A DNA stretch of 64,000 nt, from positions 1-64,000 of the forward strand of contig CAJTYO010000008.1 in the NCBI GenBank assembly GCA_910584045.1. Direction: 5' to 3'. How positions within the stretch are numbered: the first letter of the stretch is position 1; every line of letters begins with the position of its first letter. The stretch comes from an uncultured Oscillospiraceae bacterium. Lineage in GTDB: Bacteria; Bacillota; Clostridia; Oscillospirales; Oscillospiraceae. Of this stretch, positions 40,523 to 49,173 are shown one piece after another. Position numbers and translations under genes: made by a program. The notes beneath the pieces are model-generated. The model saw only the letters and a program-made list of their open reading frames with translations. It was not told the origin of the DNA and ran no database searches.

Positions 40523-41800
40523 ATGAACTACAACAAAAAAACGGTGAAGGATGTTGACGTCAAGGGCAAGAAGGTTTTGCTCCGCTGCGACTTCAACGTC
40601 CCCCAGGACAAGGCCACCGGGGCCATCACGGATGACAAGCGCATCCGCGCGGCCCTGCCCACCATCCAGTATCTGCTGGACCAGGGCGCGGCGGTCATTG
40701 CCTGCTCCCACCTGGGTAAACCTGAGCCCAGCTTCGACAAGTGGGTGAAAAAGCAGAGCGAAAAGGGCAAAGACCCCGCCTCCCTCACCAGGGAGAAGTG
40801 GGAAAAGACCCTGGAGGCGCTCTGCATGGAGCCTGTGGCAAAGCGTCTGAGCGAGCTGCTGGGCAAAAACGTCATCCTGTCAGGCGACGTGGTTGGCCCC
40901 GACGCCCAAGCCAAGGCCGCCGCGCTGCAGTCTGGCGAGATCATGTTGCTCCAGAACACTCGTTTCGAGAAAGGTGAAACCAAGAACGATCCCGAGCTGG
41001 CCAAGGCCATGGCCGGTCTGACCGGGGCCGACGGCGTGTATGTGTCCGACGCTTTCGGTGCGGTCCACCGGGCTCACGCCTCCACCGCCGGCGTGGCGGC
41101 CTACCTGCCTGCCGTCTCCGGCTTCCTGATCCAGAAGGAACTGGAGTTTATTGGCGGCGCCCTGGCCGACCCCAAGCGGCCTTTGGTCGCCATTCTGGGC
41201 GGGGCAAAGGTGAGCTCCAAGATCGGCGTCATCAACAACCTGCTGGAGATCGCCGACATCATCATCATCGGCGGCGGCATGGCCTACACCTTTGCCAAGG
41301 CCCAGGGCGGCACCGTAGGCGACAGCCTGCTGGAGAGCGACTGGTTGGACTACTGCAACGAGATGATCTCCAAGGCACAGTCCAAGGGCGTGAAGCTCCT
41401 GCTGCCGCTGGACACCGTGATTGCCGACAAGTTCGCCCCCGACGCCAACAGCCAGGTGGTCAAAAACGGCCAGATTCCCGACGGCTGGCAGGGGTTGGAT
41501 ATCGGGCCCGAGACAGTCAAGGCATACTGCGAGGCCGTACGGGACGCCGGTACGGTCATCTGGAACGGCCCCATGGGCGTGTTCGAGTTTGATAAGTTCG
41601 CCGTGGGGACCAAGGCCGTGGCCGAGGCCCTGAGCAAGACCTCCGCTATCACCATCATCGGCGGCGGCGACAGCGCTGCGGCTGTGCAGCAGCTGGGATA
41701 TGCCGATCAGATGACCCATATCTCCACTGGCGGCGGCGCCTCTCTGGAGTTTATGGAGGGCAAGGAGCTGCCCGGCGTGGCCTGCCTGTTGGACAAGTAA
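40523..41800 (+). CDS. pgk: phosphoglycerate kinase
   Basis: Pgk makes ATP from 1,3-bisphosphoglycerate. At 425 residues it is longer than usual (about 395) because of an insertion of roughly 20-25 lysine-rich residues after the SHLGKP loop (residues about 68-100, SFDKWVKKQSEKGKD...), as occurs in some clostridia. Core motifs are intact: LLRCDFNVP, RFEKGETKNDPELAKAMA, YVSDAFGAVHRAHAST, ILGGAKVSSKIGVI, WNGPMGVFEFD and GGGDSAAAVQQLG. AAAGGAG lies before the ATG. It is the first glycolytic gene of the trmL-pgk-tpiA-gpmI block. Confidence 0.98.
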   Translation: MNYNKKTVKDVDVKGKKVLLRCDFNVPQDKATGAITDDKRIRAALPTIQYLLDQGAAVIACSHLGKPEPSFDKWVKKQSEKGKDPASLTREKWEKTLEALCMEPVAKRLSELLGKNVILSGDVVGPDAQAKAAALQSGEIMLLQNTRFEKGETKNDPELAKAMAGLTGADGVYVSDAFGAVHRAHASTAGVAAYLPAVSGFLIQKELEFIGGALADPKRPLVAILGGAKVSSKIGVINNLLEIADIIIIGGGMAYTFAKAQGGTVGDSLLESDWLDYCNEMISKAQSKGVKLLLPLDTVIADKFAPDANSQVVKNGQIPDGWQGLDIGPETVKAYCEAVRDAGTVIWNGPMGVFEFDKFAVGTKAVAEALSKTSAITIIGGGDSAAAVQQLGYADQMTHISTGGGASLEFMEGKELPGVACLLDK

Positions 41801-41930
41801 GCCTTTGGAGGCGGACAGCCTCCGCCCATCAAGCGTCCCTTTGATATTTTTCAGCGGGCTAACGCACGGAGGAAAAGTGACTCATTTTTATTAGCCTACT
41901 ATTATATATTGTAACAGGAGAAAGATCGTC

Positions 41931-42704
41931 ATGAACCGTAGATACCGCAAAACCATTATCGCCGGCAACTGGAAGATGAACAAGACCGCCACCGAGACCA
42001 AGAAATTTGCTGAGGAGATCAAGCCCATCCTGCCCCGCGCCAAGTGGTGCGAGGTGGTGGTGTGCGTCCCCTTCGTCAATATTCCTGCCGCTCTGAAGGC
42101 CTTTAAGGATATGCGGGTGGCCGTGGGCGCGGAGAACTTGTACTTCGAGCCCAATGGGGCCTACACCGGCGAGGTGGCCGCTGATATGCTCAAGGATCTG
42201 GGCGTAAAGTATGTCATCATCGGCCACTCCGAGCGCCGTCAGTACTTCGGCGAAACCGACATCACCGTCAACAAAAAGGTCCTTGCAGCCCTGGAGGCCG
42301 GCCTGCATCCCATCATCTGTGTGGGCGAGAGCCTGGAGCAGCGGGAGATGGGCGTGACCATGGAGCTCATCGCCCTGCAGGTCAAGAGCGCCCTGTCCGG
42401 CGTGGCGCCGGAAAAGGTACGCAAGTGTGTGGTCGCTTATGAGCCCATTTGGGCCATCGGCACCGGCAAAACCGCCACTGCCGAGCAGGCTGCCGAGGTC
42501 TGTACCGCCATCCGCGCCACCATCCGCAATCTGTATGGAGCCCGAGTGGCCCGCTCCATCACCATCCAGTACGGTGGCTCCATGAATCCCAAGAACGCCG
42601 CGGAGCTGCTGGCCCAGCCCGACGTGGACGGCGGCCTCATCGGCGGCGCGGCTCTTAAGCCCGACCAGTTTGTGGACATCATCAACGCCGCCAACCAGGA
42701 ATAA
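41931..42704 (+). CDS. tpiA: triosephosphate isomerase
   Basis: TpiA interconverts dihydroxyacetone phosphate and glyceraldehyde 3-phosphate. The 257-residue TIM barrel has IIAGNWKMNKT (Asn and Lys), VIIGHSERRQYFGE with the electrophilic histidine, VVAYEPIWAIGTGKTA with the catalytic glutamate, and IQYGGSMNPKNA and GGLIGGAAL phosphate-binding loops. A 130-bp gap from pgk contains a short GGAGGC/GCCTCC hairpin and an AT-rich stretch, so an internal promoter is possible. Confidence 0.98.
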   Translation: MNRRYRKTIIAGNWKMNKTATETKKFAEEIKPILPRAKWCEVVVCVPFVNIPAALKAFKDMRVAVGAENLYFEPNGAYTGEVAADMLKDLGVKYVIIGHSERRQYFGETDITVNKKVLAALEAGLHPIICVGESLEQREMGVTMELIALQVKSALSGVAPEKVRKCVVAYEPIWAIGTGKTATAEQAAEVCTAIRATIRNLYGARVARSITIQYGGSMNPKNAAELLAQPDVDGGLIGGAALKPDQFVDIINAANQE

Positions 42705-42721
42705 CAGCTGGCAAACGCAGT

Positions 42722-42748
42722 GCGGTATCCGCCGGGGGCGGATACCGC
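42722..42748 (+). other. intra-operon hairpin between tpiA and gpmI
   Basis: A perfect 12-bp stem (GCGGTATCCGCC with its complement) and a 3-nt loop lie 17 bp past tpiA. There is no T-run, so it is more likely an mRNA processing or stability element than a full terminator. Confidence 0.6.
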
Positions 42749-42822
42749 CTCGTCTGCCCCCGGGGCGCCTGCGCCGGTGAGGGCCTAGGTCCCCCCAAAA
42801 TGATTGAGAATTCGAGGTCATT

Positions 42823-44331
42823 ATGAACAAAACGCCTACAACTTTAATTATTATGGACGGCTTCGGCCTGCGGGACGACTCCGACGGCAACGCGGTGGTC
42901 CACGCCAGAACGCCGGTGCTGGATAAGCTGTTCGCCGAGTGTGAGCACACCACTCTGTCCGCCTCCGGTCTGGACGTGGGTCTGCCCGACGGACAGATGG
43001 GCAACAGCGAGGTGGGTCACACCAACATTGGCGGCGGTCGGGTGGTGTACCAAGATCTGCCTCGGATCACCCGGTCCATCGAGGACGGCAGTTTCTTTGA
43101 AAATTCCGCCTACTGTGCCGCTATGAAGGCCTGTCTGGAAAACGGCAGCTCTCTGCACCTCTACGGTCTGCTCAGCGATGGCGGGGTCCACTCCCACAAC
43201 ACCCATCTATGGGCTCTGCTGAAGATGGCCAAGCTGAAGGGGCTGACACGGGTGTATATCCACGCCTTTCTGGATGGCCGGGACGTCTCCCCCACCAGCG
43301 GCAGGGGCTTTGTGTCCGAGACGGTGGAAAAGTGTAAGGAGATCGGCGTGGGCAAGATTGCCACCGTGATGGGACGCTACTACGCCATGGACCGCGATAA
43401 ACGCTGGGAGCGGGTAGAGCAGGCCTATGACGCCATGGTCTACGGCCAGGGCGTACAGAACCCGGACCCGGTGGACGCTGTCGCCAAAAGCTATGCCAAC
43501 AACGTGACTGACGAGTTTGTGGAACCCGTGGTCTGCGACAGCGAGGGTGTCATCAGCGACAACGACAGCATCATTTTCTTCAATTTCCGCCCCGACCGGG
43601 CGCGTGAGATCACCCGGGTGTTCGTTGACCCGGAGTTTGACGGATTCCAGCGTGAGATTTTCCCCCTGACCTATGTGTGCACTACCGAGTACGACGCCAC
43701 CATGCCCAACGTTCAGGTAGCCTTCCCCCGTATCCGGGTTGCCAACGGTCTGGGCGAATATCTCAGCACCATGGGCATGACGCAGCTGCGCATTGCCGAA
43801 ACGGAGAAGTACGCCCATGTCACCTTTTTCTTCAATGGCGGCGTAGAGGCCGTGTTCCCCGGCGAGGACCGGGTTCTGGTGGCCTCTCCCAAGGTGGCCA
43901 CCTATGATCTGCAGCCAGAGATGAGCGCCGTTGAGGTGACCGACAGATGTGTGGAGCGCATTGAGTCCGGGAATTACGATGTTATCATCCTCAATTTCGC
44001 CAACTGCGATATGGTGGGCCATACCGGAGTGTATGAAGCTGCGGTGAAGGCCGTGGAGACAGTGGATACCTGCGTGGGCCGCGTAGTGGATGCCACCAGG
44101 GCCATGGGCGGCATCGCCATGATCACCGCCGACCATGGCAACGCCGAAGAGATGCGCAAGTCCGACGGTTCCCCCATGACCGCTCATACCACCAATCTGG
44201 TGCCCTTTATTCTTGTGGGCGCGGATGCAAAGCTTCATCCGGGCCGTCTGGCGGACATCGCCCCCACCATTCTGGATATTATGGGTTTGGAGCGCCCGCC
44301 CGAAATGGATGGGAAGAGTTTAATCGATTGA
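42823..44331 (+). CDS. gpmI: 2,3-bisphosphoglycerate-independent phosphoglycerate mutase
   Basis: GpmI interconverts 3- and 2-phosphoglycerate with two Mn ions. The 502-residue protein has the alkaline-phosphatase-fold N-terminus LIIMDGFGLRDD, the phosphoserine motif MGNSEVGHTNIGGGRVVYQD near residues 64-82, HAFLDGRDVSPTSG, FFNFRPDRAREITR, ANCDMVGHTGVYEAA and MITADHGNAEEM. All metal ligands are visible. A strong terminator follows 15 bp after the stop, closing the glycolytic operon. Confidence 0.98.
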   Translation: MNKTPTTLIIMDGFGLRDDSDGNAVVHARTPVLDKLFAECEHTTLSASGLDVGLPDGQMGNSEVGHTNIGGGRVVYQDLPRITRSIEDGSFFENSAYCAAMKACLENGSSLHLYGLLSDGGVHSHNTHLWALLKMAKLKGLTRVYIHAFLDGRDVSPTSGRGFVSETVEKCKEIGVGKIATVMGRYYAMDRDKRWERVEQAYDAMVYGQGVQNPDPVDAVAKSYANNVTDEFVEPVVCDSEGVISDNDSIIFFNFRPDRAREITRVFVDPEFDGFQREIFPLTYVCTTEYDATMPNVQVAFPRIRVANGLGEYLSTMGMTQLRIAETEKYAHVTFFFNGGVEAVFPGEDRVLVASPKVATYDLQPEMSAVEVTDRCVERIESGNYDVIILNFANCDMVGHTGVYEAAVKAVETVDTCVGRVVDATRAMGGIAMITADHGNAEEMRKSDGSPMTAHTTNLVPFILVGADAKLHPGRLADIAPTILDIMGLERPPEMDGKSLID

Positions 44332-44346
44332 TAGAGCGCTAAGTAC

Positions 44347-44385
44347 GGCGTTCCCCTCTGAAAGGAGAGGGGAACGCCTCTTTTT
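44347..44385 (+). terminator. Rho-independent terminator of the glycolytic operon
   Basis: A 13-bp stem (GGCGTTCCCCTCT at 44347-44359 with 44366-44378), a 6-nt loop and TCTTTTT. Confidence 0.93.
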
Positions 44386-44512
44386 GCGGCCGGACCGGCT
44401 GCCTCTGTATAGCGTTCTCTGGTCCATTGAAAGCTGTGTTCTCTCGCCTTTCGTGAAAATGCCGAAACGCTCACACGGCAACATTTTTAAACGGGGACCT
44501 CACTGGACACAC

Positions 44513-44541
44513 TTGCCAACAGGCGCAAGAAATGGTATAAT
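44513..44541 (+). promoter_or_regulatory. sigma-A promoter of the binding-protein/chemoreceptor pair
   Basis: TTGCCA (44513-44518), a 17-bp spacer and a perfect TATAAT (44536-44541), 31 bp before the lipoprotein gene. Confidence 0.85.
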
Positions 44542-44572
44542 CTCCTCCGGAATTTGAGGAGGAGGCACGACA

Positions 44573-45814
44573 ATGAACATGAAAAGGAATTGGACGCTTC
44601 TGGCCCTATGCGCGGTTCTCACCCTGACCGCCTGCAGCAGACAGACGCAAGGGGAAGAAAACATGGAGCCGGAGCCCACCTATGAAACGGTTGAGCTGAC
44701 CGTATGGGGGGCGGAGGAGGACGAGGCCCTGTTAGAGGAGCTGTTCGCCTCCTTCCAGAACCGATATGCCGGTGAGGCCAGCATCCGCATTACCTATCAC
44801 CCCCAGAGTGAATCCAACTGCAAAGACGCAATGCTCGCGGACCTGGAACAGGGGGCAGATGTGTTCGCCTTTGCTGACGACCAGCTGGCCGCCCTAGCCG
44901 CCGCCGGTGCGCTAGACCCTATTGAGGACTCGGATGCCATCCGAGATGCAAATCTGCCCACAGCGGTGGAGGCCGCTTCCGTGGCCGGCACACTGTACGC
45001 CTATCCCCTGACAGCAGACAACGGCTATTTTCTCTACTATAACAAGGCCTATTTCTCCGAGGAGGATGTTCAAAGCCTGGAGCGGATGCTGGCTGTCGCA
45101 GAGGAGCGGGAGCGGCTGGTATCTATGGACTGGTCCTCCGCTTGGTACGTATACGCCTTTTTCGGCAACACCGGACTGACGGTTGGACTACAGGAGGATG
45201 GTCTGACCAATTACTGTACATGGAACAGCACGGAAGGTCCCATCTGGGGCACAGACGTAGCCCGGTCCATGCTGAATGTGGCGGCCAGCCCCGCCTTTTC
45301 GAACCGACCGGACACAGAGTTCCTGCGCGGGGTGCGTGACGGCTCTGTCATCGCCGGGATCAGTGGCGTGTGGAACGCGGTGGCTGTTGAGGAGATTTGG
45401 GGCGCAAACACTGGAGCGGCCAAGCTCCCCTCCTTTACCTGCCGGGGACAACAGGTACAAATGGCGTCCTTCTCCGGCTGTAAACTCATCGGCGTGAACG
45501 CCTACTCCAAACATCCGGTCTGGGCAACGCGGCTGGCGGAGTGGATCACCAGTGAGGAGAGTCAGACCCTCCGCTTCCAGCTGAGGGGACAGGGTCCGTC
45601 CAACATCCTCGCCGCTGAATCGCCAGAGGTGCAGGCTTCCCCGGCAATCCTTGCCCTTCTGGCCCAGTCGGAGTTCTCTCAGCTCCAGCGGGTCGGCGGC
45701 AAATTCTGGGAGCCGGTACAGGTCTTCTCTGCCAGTATGGCGGCAGGCAATCCCGGCGGAGTCCCCCTGCAGGAGCAGCTGGACCGGATGGTGGAGGGCG
45801 TTACCGCCCGATAG
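44573..45814 (+). CDS. extracellular solute-binding lipoprotein
   Basis: A 413-residue exported lipoprotein with a lipobox LTAC (Cys near residue 21) after RNWTLLALCAVLTLT. The body is a family 1 (sugar-type) periplasmic binding fold: TVELTVWGAEEDEALLEELFASFQNRY, then DVFAFADDQLAALAAAGALDPI, and GISGVWNAVAVEEIWG. No permease or ATPase gene is adjacent; instead a chemoreceptor-like protein follows 37 bp downstream. A sensory role, presenting a ligand to that receptor, is therefore as likely as transport (inference). It needs Lgt (32.6 kb) for anchoring. Confidence 0.88.
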   Translation: MNMKRNWTLLALCAVLTLTACSRQTQGEENMEPEPTYETVELTVWGAEEDEALLEELFASFQNRYAGEASIRITYHPQSESNCKDAMLADLEQGADVFAFADDQLAALAAAGALDPIEDSDAIRDANLPTAVEAASVAGTLYAYPLTADNGYFLYYNKAYFSEEDVQSLERMLAVAEERERLVSMDWSSAWYVYAFFGNTGLTVGLQEDGLTNYCTWNSTEGPIWGTDVARSMLNVAASPAFSNRPDTEFLRGVRDGSVIAGISGVWNAVAVEEIWGANTGAAKLPSFTCRGQQVQMASFSGCKLIGVNAYSKHPVWATRLAEWITSEESQTLRFQLRGQGPSNILAAESPEVQASPAILALLAQSEFSQLQRVGGKFWEPVQVFSASMAAGNPGGVPLQEQLDRMVEGVTAR

Positions 45815-45851
45815 AGATGGGGAACGCCCCAGAAAAAAATGGAGGGATTCG

Positions 45852-47438
45852 ATGAAAGGCAATCTTACGCTGCGGCAGCGGCTCATTCTACCCGTTATCC
45901 TGCTGGGACTGATATCCCTGCTGTCCAATATTTTGGCGGTCTCCGGCATCAACAGCGTCAATGCCAGCGCTGCAAAAATTGTGGACAACTACATGACCAG
46001 TGAGGCGCGGCTGGAGGAAATCCGCCGTTCAATTATGGATATCCACCGGCTGGCCCTGTCCCACATTGTGGCGGCGGACCACGCCACAATGATCCAGGTG
46101 GTAACCGAAATCAAGGCCGAAGAGGCTGCGCTGGAGGACAGACTTGCGGACTATGCGCCCTTTGTCTCCGAGGCGGACGGAGATACATACCGCACTCTGC
46201 TCTCGGACTACCAGTCCTTTAAACACGCCCTGGTCCGGCTGGTCTGCGCCAGTGCCGACAGCAAAACCCAGGAGGCCTATGCTCTGGCAAACGGGGACGC
46301 AGCCAGCTGGAGCGAGTCCGCAGAGGCGTGCATCGACACGCTTTACGCCTCCGTCAGCGCCCAAGCCGGGGCGGCGCGAAACCACTTGAACGCCGTATAT
46401 ATCACCGCCCTGATTATCAGCACCGCCGCTCTCCTCGCAGGTATCGCCTTGGTAGCGGCCGCCTTCCGCATTATTCGAAAGTACGTCATCGCCCCTATTC
46501 AGGATACGCTGCACACCCTTCAAGACAGCTCGGAGCGCCTGGGCGGCGTAGTCGGCGAGGTTCGGCGGCGGGTGGAAACCTCCGGCGGCAGCGTTCGAGG
46601 CCTATCCGGTCTGATGGAACAGCTGTCCGCCGCCATTGAGGAGGTAGCTGGCAGCACCGCCGCCATCACCTCCAGCGCCGCAGGCACCCGGGAGGACGCC
46701 GCCGCCATGGTGGAGGAGTGCGCTGCTATCACCGCATACTCCGCTGATATGCGCCGCCGCGCAGAGGAGCTGGAGCACTCCGCCGAGAGCTCACGGGACG
46801 CCATCCGTTCCCGGACGGAAGAAATTGTTGACTCCCTCAACGGCGCTATTGAGAAAAGCCGCAGTGTGGATCAGATCGGCGCTCTGACCAAAGATATTCT
46901 GGCCATCTCCTCCTCTACGGATCTTATCGCCATCAACGCCTCCATCGAGGCTTCCCGGGCAGGAACGGCCGGAAAAGGCTTTGCCGTTGTCGCACAAGAA
47001 ATCCGGCGGCTGGCCGACTCCTGCGCCGAGACAGCGGGTCATATCCAGGAGGTCAGCGCAGTGGTCACCGGCGCGGTGCGCTATCTGTCCGACAGTGCCC
47101 AGGAACTGGTGGAGTACCTGGGACAGGCGGTGCTCACTCAATTTGAGCAGTCAGTACAGTCCGGGCGGCAGTACCGGGAGGACGCCGCCTATGTCGCCCA
47201 TGCTATGGACGACTTTAACAGCCGGACAGACCGGCTGCAAGCCGCCATGGCGGAGATTGCCGGGTCTATCTCCAGCATTTCCGGCGCGATCGACGGCGCA
47301 GCCTCCGGCATCACCGGAGTGGCCGGCAATGCGCGCAGCCTGGCGGACGATATGGCCGGCATCACAGCCCGCATGGATACAAATCAGGAGATTGTGGGCG
47401 AGCTTCAGGGTCAAATGGACGTATTTGCCAACTTGTAA
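45852..47438 (+). CDS. methyl-accepting chemotaxis-like protein
   Basis: A 528-residue membrane receptor. Residues about 8-30 and 180-205 are membrane segments enclosing a 4-helix-bundle sensor. A short linker after KYVIAPIQDTL leads to the signalling domain, whose hairpin tip reads DLIAINASIEASRAGTAGKGFAVVAQEIRRLADS near residue 360-393, versus the usual TNLLALNAAIEAARAGE. The start at 45852 follows GGAGGG; the longer upstream frame is a shadow of the previous gene. Methylation sites are not obvious. With no flagellar or che genes in view, it may act in a non-chemotactic pathway. Confidence 0.9.
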   Translation: MKGNLTLRQRLILPVILLGLISLLSNILAVSGINSVNASAAKIVDNYMTSEARLEEIRRSIMDIHRLALSHIVAADHATMIQVVTEIKAEEAALEDRLADYAPFVSEADGDTYRTLLSDYQSFKHALVRLVCASADSKTQEAYALANGDAASWSESAEACIDTLYASVSAQAGAARNHLNAVYITALIISTAALLAGIALVAAAFRIIRKYVIAPIQDTLHTLQDSSERLGGVVGEVRRRVETSGGSVRGLSGLMEQLSAAIEEVAGSTAAITSSAAGTREDAAAMVEECAAITAYSADMRRRAEELEHSAESSRDAIRSRTEEIVDSLNGAIEKSRSVDQIGALTKDILAISSSTDLIAINASIEASRAGTAGKGFAVVAQEIRRLADSCAETAGHIQEVSAVVTGAVRYLSDSAQELVEYLGQAVLTQFEQSVQSGRQYREDAAYVAHAMDDFNSRTDRLQAAMAEIAGSISSISGAIDGAASGITGVAGNARSLADDMAGITARMDTNQEIVGELQGQMDVFANL

Positions 47439-47447
47439 TGACATCAG

Positions 47448-47494
47448 TAAAATAGGAAGGTCTGTTTCTTACCGGCCTCCCTATTTTATCTTTT
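47448..47494 (+). terminator. terminator after the chemoreceptor gene
   Basis: TAAAATAGGAAGG (47448-47460) pairs with CCTCCCTATTTTA (47476-47488) with one mismatch, followed by TCTTTTG. It starts 9 bp after the stop. Confidence 0.75.
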
Positions 47495-47724
47495 GTGCCG
47501 GAAATATCCACTTCCTCTGCCGCCAGGGTATATACGCCGAGCTTCGCTCTTCTGACCGGATTGAAAATATCCCCTTCTCGCCTCGGCTGCCAGTACGAAC
47601 GATTCTCTCAGAATTGTCGAGACAAAACCAGGAAAATTCCTCAGATAACATAACTGCCACATCCTCTTTGCCTATTTCTTACATAAAAGTACAGTTTTTA
47701 CAAAATACTTAAAAATAATTGATA

Positions 47725-47742
47725 CTGTACAACCATGTACAG
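47725..47742. promoter_or_regulatory. candidate operator, 7-bp inverted repeat
   Basis: CTGTACA-ACCA-TGTACAG is a perfect inverted repeat in AT-rich DNA, 26 bp upstream of the -35 of the next gene. The rest of the 391-bp gap (47439-47829) holds the previous terminator, an AT-rich tract and the promoter, and no gene that I can see. Confidence 0.5.
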
Positions 47743-47768
47743 GGCGCAAAAAATACGCCAGTTTCTTA

Positions 47769-47797
47769 TTGAAAGGGAAAGGAAAATAAGGTATAAT
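47769..47797 (+). promoter_or_regulatory. sigma-A promoter of the ApgM-like gene
   Basis: TTGAAA (47769-47774) and TATAAT (47792-47797) with a 17-bp spacer. AAGGAGG follows at 47814-47820. Confidence 0.82.
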
Positions 47798-47829
47798 AGA
47801 CATAATCATCCATAAGGAGGAGCTGTTTT

Positions 47830-49065
47830 ACGAAATATCTGCTTATTATCGGGGACGGCATGGCCGACGACCCTGTCCCTCGACTGGGAAATAAAACGCC
47901 GCTGCAAGCCGCTGCAACACCCGCCATCGACCGCATGGCCGCAAACGGTCTGGTGGGAAGCGTAGTCAACTGCCCCCCTCCCCTGCCCGCGGGGAGCGAA
48001 ACGGCCATTTTGTCCATCTTTGGCTGCGACCCCAGAAAGTATTTTACGGGCCGCTCCCCGATGGAGGCGGCCGCCGCCGGGATCAAAATGCAGAGGGGAG
48101 ACGCAGCTTTCCGGTGCAACCTTGTCACGCTGGAGGACGGAGACGGTCCTATGGAGAAAAAACGCATTCTCTCCCACTCCGCCGGATCTATTGACGGCCC
48201 GTCCGCCATGGAAACTACGGCGGCCCTGCTGGCGGACAGCCGCTTTGCCGCGGCTCTAGCCGCGGCACGGATAGATATCCACCGCTTCCCAGTTTTCCGC
48301 CAGCTGGCCGTACAGCATGAAAGCGACATCTCGGATATTCGCTTCTCCCCGCCCCACGACCACCTGGGCGAGGAGGCAGGCTTCTATCTTCCCGCCGGAA
48401 ACCAGCGGGCGGAGGTCTTCGCCGGGCTGATGCGTCTGGCCCATGAGATTCTGGACCGCCATCCGGTGACGGAAAAGCGGCGCGCTACCGGGAAGCTGCC
48501 GGCCAACGGCATCTGGTTCTGGGCGGAGGGCACCGCGGCGGCGCTGCCCTCCTTCCGGGAGCAATACGGTCTGGACGGCGCGGTAATCAGCGCGGTACCC
48601 CTGTGCCAGGGCATCGGGGTGCTAAGGGGCCTGGAGCGCGTGGAGGTGGAGGGGGCCACCGGGGAGCTGGACACCAACTTCGAAGGCAAGCTGGAGGCCG
48701 TGTGGACCAAGCTGCAGAAGTACGACTTCGTCTGCCTGCACCTGGAGGCCCCCGACGAGTGCACCCACAACGGCGACCTGCCCGGAAAGCTGCAGGCTAT
48801 CGAGTGGCTGGACAGCCGTCTGGTGGAACCACTGCTGTCCCGTATGGAAACCGCCGGCATAGAACACCGCATCCTGCTCCTGAGCGACCATAAGACATTG
48901 ACCGCCACCCGCGGCCATGGGGCGGACCCCGTCCCCTTCCTCCTCTATGACAGCCGGCAGAGCACGGGCCGCGGCGGCGTCTACGACGAGCCCGCTGGAG
49001 AAAAAGGTCCCTTCGTGGAGGACGGAAGCACCCTTCTATCCAGACTGTTCGACGATACACTCTGA
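47830..49065 (+). CDS. ApgM-type phosphoglycerate mutase / proposed homoserine kinase, apparent ACG start
   Basis: The protein belongs to the archaeal-type cofactor-independent phosphoglycerate mutase family, whose bacterial clade is often proposed to act as homoserine kinase. The canonical N-terminus KYLLIIGDGMAD is encoded from 47833, and the codon where ATG is expected (47830) is ACG, 9 nt after a perfect AAGGAGG. The first ATG (47860) is Met11 and would remove the metal-ligand Asp9. Other motifs are PAGSETAILSIFGCDPRKYFTGRSPMEAAAAGI with the catalytic serine, and HLEAPDECTHNGD and LSDHKTLTATRGHGADPVPF with metal ligands. From 47830 the product is 411 residues, a normal length. Confidence 0.85.
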   Translation, partial: TKYLLIIGDGMADDPVPRLGNKTPLQAAATPAIDRMAANGLVGSVVNCPPPLPAGSETAILSIFGCDPRKYFTGRSPMEAAAAGIKMQRGDAAFRCNLVTLEDGDGPMEKKRILSHSAGSIDGPSAMETTAALLADSRFAAALAAARIDIHRFPVFRQLAVQHESDISDIRFSPPHDHLGEEAGFYLPAGNQRAEVFAGLMRLAHEILDRHPVTEKRRATGKLPANGIWFWAEGTAAALPSFREQYGLDGAVISAVPLCQGIGVLRGLERVEVEGATGELDTNFEGKLEAVWTKLQKYDFVCLHLEAPDECTHNGDLPGKLQAIEWLDSRLVEPLLSRMETAGIEHRILLLSDHKTLTATRGHGADPVPFLLYDSRQSTGRGGVYDEPAGEKGPFVEDGSTLLSRLFDDTL

Positions 49066-49103
49066 CCGCCCTCAAAAAGCAGAGCAAAACCTTGCGGCAA
49101 AAC

Positions 49104-49121
49104 GTTCTTTTTGATACTTTT
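49104..49121. repeat. dispersed short repeat, copy A2 (inverted)
   Basis: GTTCTTTTTGATACTTTT is the exact reverse complement of the 27029-27046 copy. Here it forms the left arm of a weak hairpin, ATACTTTT...AAAAGTAT (49114-49139), between the ApgM-like and DUF1015 genes. Confidence 0.6.
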
Positions 49122-49173
49122 ACTTTTAAGAAAAAGTATGCACACCGAAAAATCTAAAAGGAGGAGAGGAAGA

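Noticed and set aside
47860..49065. ATG start for the ApgM-like gene
   Set aside because: It would remove the first metal-binding aspartate and ignores the perfectly placed AAGGAGG; the frame from 47830 is preferred.
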